A stretch of DNA of 64,000 nucleotides, from the NCBI RefSeq assembly GCF_921293095.1, contig NC_060251.1, positions 42,575,644 through 42,639,643 of the forward strand. Direction: 5' to 3'. This stretch comes from Ischnura elegans. Taxonomy: Eukaryota; Arthropoda; Insecta; Odonata; Coenagrionidae. A model generated the notes under the pieces. It saw only the letters and a list, made by a program, of their open reading frames with translations. It ran no database searches and was not told the origin of the DNA. This document shows, one piece after another, positions 14,701-26,700 of the stretch (position 1 is the stretch's first letter; each line of letters begins with the position of its first letter). The translations under genes were made by a program, and so were the position numbers.

Positions 14701-17700
14701 TTTCACACTGTTAATTTTCTAAAGATTTTAAAGAGGCTGAATGACGAACTGCTAAGGATCAAGAAAACCACCTTAAAGTTGGTAGTAAAATAATATGTAT
14801 TCCCATTGTTGATATCTCAAAGAGTTAGCATATTGAGGACTGGGAAAAAATACAATTTTTGCCAAAAAATGTCGGATTGGACAGCATTTTTGCAACAATT
14901 AACCTATAAAGCCGCAAAAAATGCTAAATAATAAATCTATGATAAATTTAATAGCTTACTTAAGACACAAAAAACCATGTTTGTCACATCCATTATTTAG
15001 GAATATTAAAGTAAAAGCTAAATGTCCTTCCGGAGTAAATACGTAATGTCTGCCATTTTTAATTTTTCCCTGGAGGATTGATGCCACTGATTTGAAATAA
15101 TTCACATTTTCTAATGTTAAACATAGTGATTCATGGAAATACAGAGTTTAAAGAAAATGGGGGGCTAAAGGTTGACGAAATGGAGTGTTAGTCTTTAGAA
15201 AATTGTAATGTTTGGAGACATTCAAAGATTGTTTAATTTTTATCATGTAAACAAATTACTAGCGGAATACACTAGAAAACATCGTAGGCATAAACAATCA
15301 TAATTCCCATCATCAATATTTCAAAGGAAAATTGAATACAATATCAAGTATTGAAAAATATACAATTTTTTTCTGATACACTTAGGATCGGATGGCTTTT
15401 TTGCAACAATGAACAGAAAAACAAACCACTCAAAAAATTACAAGAAAATTCATTCTAACCACATTCATGAGCTTTCATAATTTAATACAAACATCCTTAT
15501 GGAATGCATAGTTCGGGAGTATTATAATACAATCCGAAAGCCCATCCTGAAAAAGTGCTAAATTTGCACCATCTTAACGTCATAACTACGGCGGGAGCCA
15601 AACACTTCTGGTTTTCGGAAATTTCCTCTGCATCATTTCTGGTCTTCCATGTGGGTGCCAAATTTCAGCTCTCCAGCTATTCTGGAAGTGGTTGGGAATA
15701 GAAGGGATTACACTACAAAATATTTTGTCTGATTTATAAAGCAATGGGTGTAAGAAAGGCTCTCACCAAATTTTACCATTAAGCGCAGAATAATTTCGCC
15801 AGTAGAGCAGTTTGAAGTTTTAACTTGAATTCCGCGCCAAAAACGTATTTCTCGGGCGATGCCATGTTGATGACGTGTGAACCTCATGATATCTACATTG
15901 CTTGCATAAGGAGTGCATTGTCGTATACGTTATTTCGAGTATAAGTAAATACTAGATAAAATGGATAATTTAAAATGAGTGGCAGGAAATCTTATGTATA
16001 TTGTTGTGTGCCGAGATGTGAATTTACCTCTTGTTAAACGCCAAAAAAGTATTTTTTATGGTGCCAAACGACCCAGACCAGGGAAGGCGGTGGTGTGACA
16101 CTGCACGGAGACTACATATTCCTTCAGAAATAGGCTGTTATAGAATGTGTGAGGGCCATTTTAATGTAAATCTCTTCTGCTTCTCAAAGAGATTTAGTTT
16201 CCATTACTCCTTTTGTTGTCTTTGACCACACATCGCAAAAATTTCGTATGTGCTTAAATATATACGCACTCAGCGGGAAATTTTACTTTTTAATTGCAAA
16301 TATATCATTCTGCTTCAATTTATGTTGGATATAATGATTATTTCGTGTGCATTTACTGCATATTTGCCCTGGTGTTCACTCTATCTTGCGCATTAAAAGC
16401 CAACCTTTGCAACGGAAAGGGTCTTTGACGTTAACATGGTGATGTACCAAATAGTAAAAACTAATACATGATAATCTCAAATTTGTACTCCAGGAACACT
16501 ACCATATCGAATTACTCACAATAAACAGAAATAAGCACATTTGACTCCCGGTGCCGCCATGTCCATAAATAGAAGAACAAAAAGTTAATAATAAACGCAG
16601 ATAACTTTGCAAATCTTACAACAAAACAGAGAAACCGGAGGCAAATACTTACTGAATGAATACTAGCAAATAGTTTGAACTATCATCAATCGAAAAAGAA
16701 TAATTGACAAATAATAAATTATGTGTGACTCCTTTCGCCGGACTTCAAACTGTACGTAAATGCTAACGACAGGATTTTATCCACCATTTTTCTCTTAATT
16801 TTAAAAATTCGCATCGGCAATAATAAAAGCATAATATCAAATACAGCAAAATCGCGATTATAAAAAGCCTGTTAATAAGCAGGAAAAGGAGCTGACAAAA
16901 AATTATGAGAGACACTCCCGACTCCTCAATCTTCACTATTCGAGCTCAAAGCGTTGCTCACTAGGCCACCGCCGCGGCGACCCTGGTCACGGCCGTCATG
17001 TCATATGACAAAAATCATATAATAATTACTTTAACCACTAAGGGTAAAAACCGGTGTAAGTATGCTGTAAATGCTCACTAACTAATCATTACACCCTACA
17101 TAAATAGAAGCAGAATGATAAATTTGCAGTATAAAATAATTTGTCCCTTTGTGTGCATGTGGAATGTCATCCAGCGGAATGTCATCGGAATGCAGCAGAT
17201 AACTACGAAAGGAGTATAGGATACTAAATTTCCTTGAGAAGCAGAAGTGGTGCCACAAACTTTGTCCTAAAACTTTTGAAAGTGACTGTACGTGTAACTC
17301 TGATGTAAATATAAGTGAACTTAGGGATATTTTCATGTAAAAATCCCAATCACAAGTTACTCTTTCATTTTGATGACAATTGTTTACCATTTTTCATAGT
17401 ACGAAACTGACTTGAACATTTATCAGGAACATAGGTGGACCAAAGCGAGACATCTGCTTAAAAAAAATGCTGTTCCAACAAAATTTGAATGCTAATTCTA
17501 CAAGAAACTAAGAGAACCCCGAATTTCCTCCTTTCATTGGGTAAGAAAACAGCTAGTGTTATAGCACATTTGTTCATTTACTTCACAATTTACATCTGGA
17601 AACTAAAAACCAGTAGATAATAAGTAAAGGATTTTGTGATGGTAAGTCCACAAATTAAAACATCCACGATAATTTCCGTGATTACTGTCTCTTTCAAAAG

Positions 17701-20700
17701 TGTAAACATTTCATCTTAAGAAGTTTCATTTCAATGAAATGATTCTTTTTTAAACAAAAAATTGTCCAGAGTCCCTGTTAATAATGTCAGTACACTTCTG
17801 GTATCTGCCAGAACAAAATTAACATTGTGTTTCGCCATGACGATAAACTTTTGACCACTATTTCCACGAACGCAGAGTGTTTACGGCTTCTTCAAGCATT
17901 ACTCTCACGACATTCATGAGGTTCATACGTCACGTGGCGTCAGCCAATAGAAATACGTTTCGCGCCGTGGGCGTGGCCGAAGCTCCTAGCGGACTTTCAA
18001 AGCTACTTATCTCGGTTAAAAATCGAATTTGAGCTCTAAAATTTGGCGTGTGTGTTTTTCATTCATACCTTTTTGGTTTTAAATAACGAAAACCAATTTT
18101 TAATTTTGAGTGTTCCCTCCTATTTATATACCTGAGTGAGTCACAGGTACCACTGTAGATATAAGAGAGGATTAATGACTAATCGTGCAGCCATTGGTTC
18201 TTTGCGTCATTATGCCAACTTGCAAATAACATAAAAAATTAGTAAACATACTCCAATATATTGAAATGATCTTCAAAGCAGACCAAATATGATGACGGTG
18301 ATGTAATCTTCAAATTCCTCTGAGCGTCAATCATCCCATTTCTTCTAAACACTGGATTGATTTTCATAAGCATACCACAAAAGTAAGCAAACACACCGTT
18401 ACATACTTATACTTTATTTCTCCGAATATTGATGGTAAACTTTGTTGAGTGGTTGCATGAGAAATTAATCCAAAAATCATTAGTCACAAAGAAAGCCAGA
18501 CACGCAGAAAACAAAAGGCAAGAACAAAGGGTAGGTTATTTGTAACGACACATTAGCCGGGGCATACTCACATTTCTTTGAGAGGGAGACACATTGCTGG
18601 ACAAATGGCAAAGCCCAAGGACAACAATTATGCAATATCCAGCGGAGGGAATGTACAAAACACGTTCAGCAACAACAAACCCAACTCTGAAGAACAGGTT
18701 GGATGCAGGCAGGAAAGGAACCGACAAAAGTGCCAAACCCATGGCTAGGACTCTGAAAATATGTATATAATTTTATGGATTCAGTTCAAGATGAGACACT
18801 TACAACATCCAATGGATGATGGTAATGAAATGGTTCATTTTAAACCACATGAGCCATCTCTGAAAAGTTGGCAGCCAAACATATCTTATAAAAAGTACTC
18901 TTTACTATTGAAATTTAGTAGAATTTTAGTTTTTCCAATTTTTTAGTACAATTGAAATGTTACTTTGCAATTAACTTATAAGTGCATTTTACCTTCAGCA
19001 TTTCCAAATTTAATAAATTCTATGATCAGACCAACATGAGAAGAAATATGTGAAGCTACAGCAATCATATGTCATAGACTCACTTAGCTCGATGGGGGGG
19101 CTCTGCCCCTCAAGACCCCTCGAAAAAGGCCTGTGGCCTGTATGGTCACTGTGGGAGGTCTTACACTTTTTGCTTGCCACTTGTTACTAAAGGATCATTT
19201 ACTTTTAAGTTGGCTAGCTTAGGTATAAGCAATAAATCCACTTTCACGGAAAATGAGCAAATGGTACATAGGCTAAAATATGAAAATAAATATTTATAGA
19301 AGGGAAACGTTTTTCTGAGGGGCTAAAAAAGTAAAATAAATTTCTACGAGTCTGACAGAGTCTCTAAATTATTCAATTCAAACACAAAAAACGTTGGGAC
19401 CATGTTCCACTGTAACACCCAATTCATACGTAATATCATAACATAGCGACTTTCCGTACTACAATGAAAAACATGTTTATTAATTATTTTACACATAACT
19501 CAACCATATTCTTGATATATGAATAAGATGTGACAGATGTTTCCCTTTGTAAGCATTAGAGAGAGATGGTACACACAATAGAATTACGTAGGAACTGAAT
19601 ATCCATATCTAGTGCAAAAGTGCCAGATGGAGTTCCTTAGCATGAATTGGGGCTAGTATGACGAATTTTATCGAAATATTATTTGCCATGATTGCGAATG
19701 ATTTCACTTCAGAAATACCTCTATTTAAAGTTTTAATGAATCGGGATACACAAATACCTCAACTCACAAATATAAAGCTTTAATATCAAACGCAATGCGC
19801 AATAAATCTGGCGAGTAGCAGATGACAGCCTTTAGTGAACAAGACATTGTGAATGTCAAGATTTCGATAATGTTTACAGTTGAATAACTTAGTCAATCAA
19901 GGAAACGTGATTTCTGCAAGACAAATAATTGAATAAAAAATACCTTCAATTGCATTTATCCTCCATATTTTATTATTCACCACCTTTGATGCATCAGCTC
20001 ACGGGTAACATTGCACATTAAAAAGGACATTAACGGAAAAAAGAATGTAAACAAAAATAAAAAGTAGTTATCGCCATCACAAAAAATAAAAATAAAATCA
20101 TTTTTACCTACCTATATTTTATGGAAGTCTTGTTTAAAAGTCTTTCTACTACAATCGTGTATCACCAACAAGACACGAACTACAGTCAACAGCAGGAATC
20201 ATCTTTTTAAAATGGCATTATGTGCACTTGTTAACTATGAAATTAATAACAACCACACTTTTGATGTAATATACCAAAAACAATAGGTAAGTAATTTCCT
20301 ACTTTATATTTCTCCGCTTTTCATTTGAATGAGCTTTGATGTAAACAAATGTTTGTTCATGTGGAAAGAAGACGTAAAGACATAGACATTTCAAAAATTA
20401 CTCTCTAAATTTCCTACCTTATCTTTATAATTTTTTTGTTTTAATTCCTTTATCTTCTTATCCAATTTCGATTCTTTGGCTTGCATAAACAAAGGTGTTG
20501 CTATGATTATTTGTTTCTATGATCGCTGTGTCACCATTGGATTTTGGTGGCCATTTTTTAAAAACTAATCCCCACCCTCAATTTTAATTGAATAGACAGA
20601 TAAATAATTGGAAATTTATTGTTTTCATAATTTTTCCTGGGGTTTCAGACAATTTTAGAGGGGTGTCAGTCTTCATAAGACTTTTTGTCGTATCTTGTCT

Positions 20701-23700
20701 CATTCACCCCAAACATTTGTATGAGTGAATGAATGAGTGAGTGGTCATTAAGGGGCTTTATAGCATATAGATAAATTAATGCATCAAAGCAATGCACAAG
20801 AGTACTTGAGTGCAGTCCCTAGGACTCTTTACTCTCTAGGAATGAAATGTATCTTAAAAATTTTATAATCTAAGAGTGATGGGAAAAGTAAGAGTAAGAA
20901 AAGTGAAAAAAAGAAGCGGCTTGCCTGTTGGAATGTGAGGGCTGAGGATGGAGGAATGCCTGAGCTCCGAGGACAACCATAATGAAGCAGAAAATGGGAA
21001 GAGCGACCAAGGCCCGAGGGTCCGACGTGGGAGATGAGATCAGGGGAATGGAGCCCATGGACCAGTCAAAACACAACCATTCTGGGCAGAGCAACAGCCA
21101 AGCATTCAATGCCCACACATATCCGTGAGTAAGTACCTGGAGGAAGAGAAAGGACAAAGATTCAGCATTGACGAACACCAGGTACAGACATCATGAAGAA
21201 GATTTGCTAAAAAAGTATAAATCCATTCAAAACGCCAAGCATAAGTCAGTTTAAGTTATCAAAATAGTACACATAATCTTTTGTCAACATTTTCAAATCA
21301 TCAGCTAGACTCCCTGGCCCCCAAAACTCTTCAACTCCCAGCATGTAAACTTAGGTAAAATATTGTTTTGACCTGCTATTTTGGCAATGCATAATATACA
21401 GCCCTCATATACCAGGGCTGGCAAAGTGACTTCTGCGATTAAAGAGAAGCCAAAATGGAACGATAGTTGGTACAGTAACAAGCCACTACATATTGGGTGA
21501 TTAGACTAACAATTTCTGAGATTTGCTGAAACAGCAAAATGCAGATGGTGAGAGGAACATGATAAAACAACAATTCATCTTTTATGCCAGTATCCATCAT
21601 GCAGACCTGAATTACACACCTACACTCAGCATTTTTGGATCCCAAAGATGTTAGGAATTTACTCGCAGATGACCTATTGACCTTTAGCGAGGACATGGGG
21701 CTTTACGGGTAACCAATGGATGGCACAATAGATTTTTCAGGTAACTCTTCATATCATCCTATCTAAACTAATCGTAACTTAGCCTTTAATACGTAATACT
21801 ACGAAATCATTTTTGCCACTCTCATTCTCTCAGATTACCCTTATAGTCCAGGAAATGAAGCACTTTGGCTAGTAATTTTTTCAAACTCCATCAATTTGTT
21901 TGAAATTTTGGCAGTAAATAATCATTTTATTTTATTCTCAAACCACCGGATACAGCTCTTATAGGTCATTTTATACCGGGGTACTCAACAAATGTAACAA
22001 TTAAACGTACACAAACAACCATGCCCTGGACCAGTGAAACCTACCCAGGCAGGACTCGAACCCGTGACCTCTTGTTTGGCAGGCGAGGACGTTACCCCGT
22101 CGCCGCCACCGAGGGCAGCAAAAATTATAACCATAAAATTTTTCATAAAATATAAAATTTTTAAATTAAATTTTGACTATAGGAATTGATGGAGAAGGCA
22201 ATTCTAAGAAAAAATATTCTTTACATTTTATTCGTAAAATTAATATTTTTCGAGTTGTTCACAATTGAAAGTAACAGTTTTTTGATTAAAACTTAATGTT
22301 TTTAATAATTCATTTTGCATATAATTTGAAAAAAAATGCACTTAATAAAAAACTGCAAAATACATAGTTGTAACTTATAATAAACCAATTAAATATCTTC
22401 TTTTATATTTCCTCTATCACTGATGTGGACTGAGCTAGTGCTTTTTAATGGTTAGCTTATATTTGAGAGTTTCAATGCCAAATAGTTGGAAAAATATGCA
22501 TTTCTCAAGGAACAATTATAAGGCTATTTTTAAAGTATATACCTTTCTTCAAAAACAATAAAAAAATAAGTAACATGACATTTGAGCGAGTCACAATAAA
22601 AATAAGGCCAACCCTTGCTGTTTACTCCGAAAAAAAAACAGTGAAAATTCACCATCCTAAAAAAATGATAGCAGTTCAATGATAAAAAAACAGCAGTTCT
22701 CTTTTTTTAAAAGTATTATCAATGGATCATAGAAGTTTGAATAGTTAAAAATGCTTAATTTAGAAGAAATTGGAGCTGAAAGTGAAAAAACTGTTTTTTA
22801 ACAATTTAGTAAAAAATGCCATTTTTCAAAATATGTAACTCCAAAAATAATGGGAATACGAAAAAAATGATTGAGTATCGAATTACAAAAATATATTCTG
22901 AAGCAGAATGAGTTGCTACGTTTAGTGGATATAATAGTTATACCCTTTTTCCGAACTGATGGTGGCTGGGTGGAAAATAGTAAGTAGCCAATCAGAAGCG
23001 TTGCCCCTTCCACCTCTCCCTTCCCCTCCATCCCCTTCCCTTTTCCGCTCCGCTCCCCTCCATCCGGCTGACCGGCGTTGCCAGCCTTGAGAATAACGGT
23101 ACTTTCGGGGGCTGCGGAAGATTCTCGGACGAACGCTGAGCTATTCAATTTGGCAACACTGCTAGCTGGAGAGCGATCTGCACTGCACGGAGTTTGGAGA
23201 AAGACTGCGGGCTCCTACACACTTTCTACTATCGCTCTCCTGTGATTGGCTAGAAGAATGGGTGGGTTTCGAGCACGCTCAAGGTCAGCCGCCATCAGTT
23301 CAGAAAAATGGTATAGTTGATTTTGTTCATAACAAATTTGTAAAAAATATTTCCTTGAATTTCGGCTAGTAACTTGACTTTTCCAAGTTTATATTCCTAA
23401 TCCAGTTGTTGGCAGACTGTTCTTATTATGAAGTTGAAACTTGCCGGAAACGTTTATTGTACATTTTTTTCTATAATTTGTTCTTAACTCAGTTTCAACG
23501 TTGTTATTTGTTTACATATATTTTGGACGAAAAATCTGGAATTTTGCAAGGTAAAAAGCAATCGCCTGCTCACTTTCGTATTTCACTATATATGTATGTA
23601 TACATATATGCTGCACATGAAATTTGGAGAAAACTATAAATTACAAGCCCTGGAATTTAAATAATAAAATAACTCTGAACTTCAAGCCCTGGAACTAAAA

Positions 23701-26700
23701 AATACTAAAATCATTATTATGGGTGCCTTGTATAAAAGAATTGAGCATGTATGAGCTCAGAGGTACTTGCCTGAGTCACAAAGCTATCTGAGAATGAGGC
23801 AGGGTTGTCAACAGGGTGGAAAACAGGTGGAGATGATGCCATGACTTTCCATCGAAGAGTCAGCAACCCAATGCCGGTGATTAGGAGCATCAGGTGACGG
23901 ACAAGGATTGGATGCCATCTTTGTATTTTCCGAAGAGGATTTTTTCTTGAGTGCACGGAGCCATTTTTTCCTTTGTGGTTCTTTTCCAATACAGAGGCAA
24001 GATCTAGCTGACTAGCACCTATCACATCATACACACTGCATAATCCCTAAAAGAATGATTCACCACGAATGAAACAACACGAATGTAATGCAAATAACAT
24101 CTATTTAAAATACTTACTAAAACCATAATGAAATAATACGATTTTGCGATACCGGAGTTGATAATCTTTTAAAATCAATCTGATTTAAATCATCATTTGA
24201 ACTGTGTAACAGTATAAAAATTTGGTACTAGAAATATAAAATTAGGCATAAAAATAATTATGCATTAAAGATCTTACTCACAATCACAGTAATTCCTTGT
24301 TCCTTGCAGAACATAGACACAGAGCAAAGAAACATGCTGATAAACAGCCAAACATTAGATATTGAGCCATCTGGTACTGCTTGTCCAGGAGAACATGAAG
24401 ATTTGTCGACAGCTTGACAGTATGCCAGGAAGGAAAGAAGAAAGAACAGCGCACAGAGGAGATCAGCTCTGCCAACAATGCCGGCCACCTGCAAGACAAA
24501 CAGCAGTTAACAGCAGCTTTTCTGCAACTACATCATTAAAAACGACAACTAAATTCTTTTGTGAATATGTTTCTTATTTTTTAAGGAATACACAAGACTA
24601 GCTATGTCTATTTGGTTCTTCTTTTAAAGCCTCTTCAAGAAATTTACAAGAGAGAAATTGATTCCAATTTCTCCCGTGATTGAAACTAAGAACTAAAAAA
24701 TAACTGTAATTAAAGGGATCATTTGTATTTCTGCCAAACATGCTTGTGGGAATGCATATAAATATGAGAGTTTACATGACATGATGCATTTCCTAAGTGA
24801 AGCACAATGTTTGTACCTGATTTAACTCCCTTCAAGGCTACATTATTATTTACAGGAATGTTGTTTCCTGAAACTGAGCATGAACCTTTATTTGCCCAAG
24901 AATGCATAATTATGCACAACTACAGCAACAGCCCTTCATAAAGAGCTTAAACAGATAGAACAATAATGCATTGAAAGAGTCTGAAACATGATGAGTTAGA
25001 AGCAAGTTGGAATGGACCTTTGATTCACAAGGGACTGGTTACATGAAAAATTGACTTAAAGACATACATGTACAATTCTATGAATGATATTACCTAACTG
25101 AATGGAACTATAGATTACATTAACCAACTTACAATACTGGATCACAGTGCACTAAGTAACCACTGACATTTTGAGCTGCATAATCAGACTATTTTTTGTT
25201 CTTTTATTCATGTCTCAATAGCCCCATCAATTTCTCTAAAAGACTCAAACGAAAGGCATTCGAATAGGAGGACTTTACCTTACTAGCATGGCATTTGGCA
25301 TGAGCAAGAGACCTTCTAACCAATGAGATCATTGGCCCATATTAACTGGCATCTGATTTTTGTGAGTTGAAGACGGATGGTGAATATTCAGCAATTATTC
25401 ATGTATTCCCAGACATGGAGTAGTAGACTAGTATAAAGTAACCGACAACATTGGTATCAGACAGTCCAGACGATGAAGAGAATTCTTTTTTTTTGGAAAA
25501 ATCAATGAATATGTAATATCTTGAGGCTTGAGAGTGGATCGCAATTCATAGTAACCAGGGGAAAAGTCTCATCTCAAATCTTCACGAGAATATTTACAAT
25601 GCAACCAATGATAACAAGTACTCACAGCTTCAGCGTGGATGGGGTGGACAGCAAATAGGAGGGCTGCAAGGAGTGAAGCGCGAGGGCATGGAGTGAGGAA
25701 GAGTCGCTCCAGAGTGGGCAGCATTAGCACACTGATGATGGCATGCAGGAGGACGTTAATCAGGTGAAATCCATACGGCCACAGGCCCCCACTCATCCAA
25801 TAGTTCCACCTGATGGTGCAGACACATGCAATGCTCAGGTCATCACACACACACAAACACATGTAGGGGGACATTAGTTTCATGACAGGTATATTAGTAT
25901 TATATCAAAAATGAGTCCATACATCCACACTTGTTAGTTTGACAAAATGGGTCTCATGGCAAGAGTAAAATAGGTAGTCATGTTGGCATGCTTGCACAAC
26001 CCGATCAAGTTAAATCGACTCACATAATTGGGTAGTTTCCTTCATCAAAGAAAACGAAAGGCATAGATTGCGATTCGTTACCCACCATTATCGTATTCAC
26101 AATAAAAAAATTATTTGGTTTTAGTAATCCCATTATAGACGAATGGCAACGGTCAATTTTAACCGCATTTGAAAAAGGCCAGATTGGCACCCATGCGATG
26201 CCACTCCACGTGACAACACAGGGACCTAATTTCTATACGAGTAGATAGGAGTTTTACATTGTCTGAGATTACCAATGCATGCATGAGGCACAGAGCTCAG
26301 GGAAACATGTCTTAATAATCTACTATTAAAACTGGCTAAGGTCGGAAAGTTTCCTTGGTTTGATAAGGTATTAATAATCCTTATTTTACCCAAGCGCTAC
26401 CAGCTAGCAGGGTACTCTGCTACCTACTAGCATCCAGCGTCGTATCAGCGCTCAAAGCCTCGCCCCAAGGTCAACTCACTTGCAGCACCGGGAACCAGAA
26501 CGACGTCACACAGGGTTTTTCCCAGCATTCATACTTAGCCGTTGCGTTTTCGCGCGCTTGAAAATTTTCACTTTTCATTTAATCAGAAAAATAGATATCG
26601 TCAATTAAAAATCTAAAAACAAGAAATACGTACTCCAGGAGTAATAACCTTTCGTTTCAGGCAATAAAAAAATAATAGGAAACCACCATATTAATGGATG

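Larger units (their letters stand above)
21137..23770. other. TMTC4 intron 5 (GC-AG), apart from its repeats
   Basis: About 2.6 kb of noncoding sequence. It contains the SINE at about 21930-22112 and the MITE at 22943-23311. The rest is AT-rich, with no gene seen. Confidence 0.6.

Noticed and set aside
22035..22112. Possible tRNA gene on the minus strand
   Set aside because: The B box is good but the acceptor and anticodon stems do not pair properly and a SINE-like body follows.
22943..23311. GC-rich stretch with CCAAT-like boxes inside TMTC4 intron 5, read first as an internal promoter
   Set aside because: Its ends form a 26-base terminal inverted repeat flanked by TA, and the two CCAAT boxes are mirror images within that structure, so it is a MITE.
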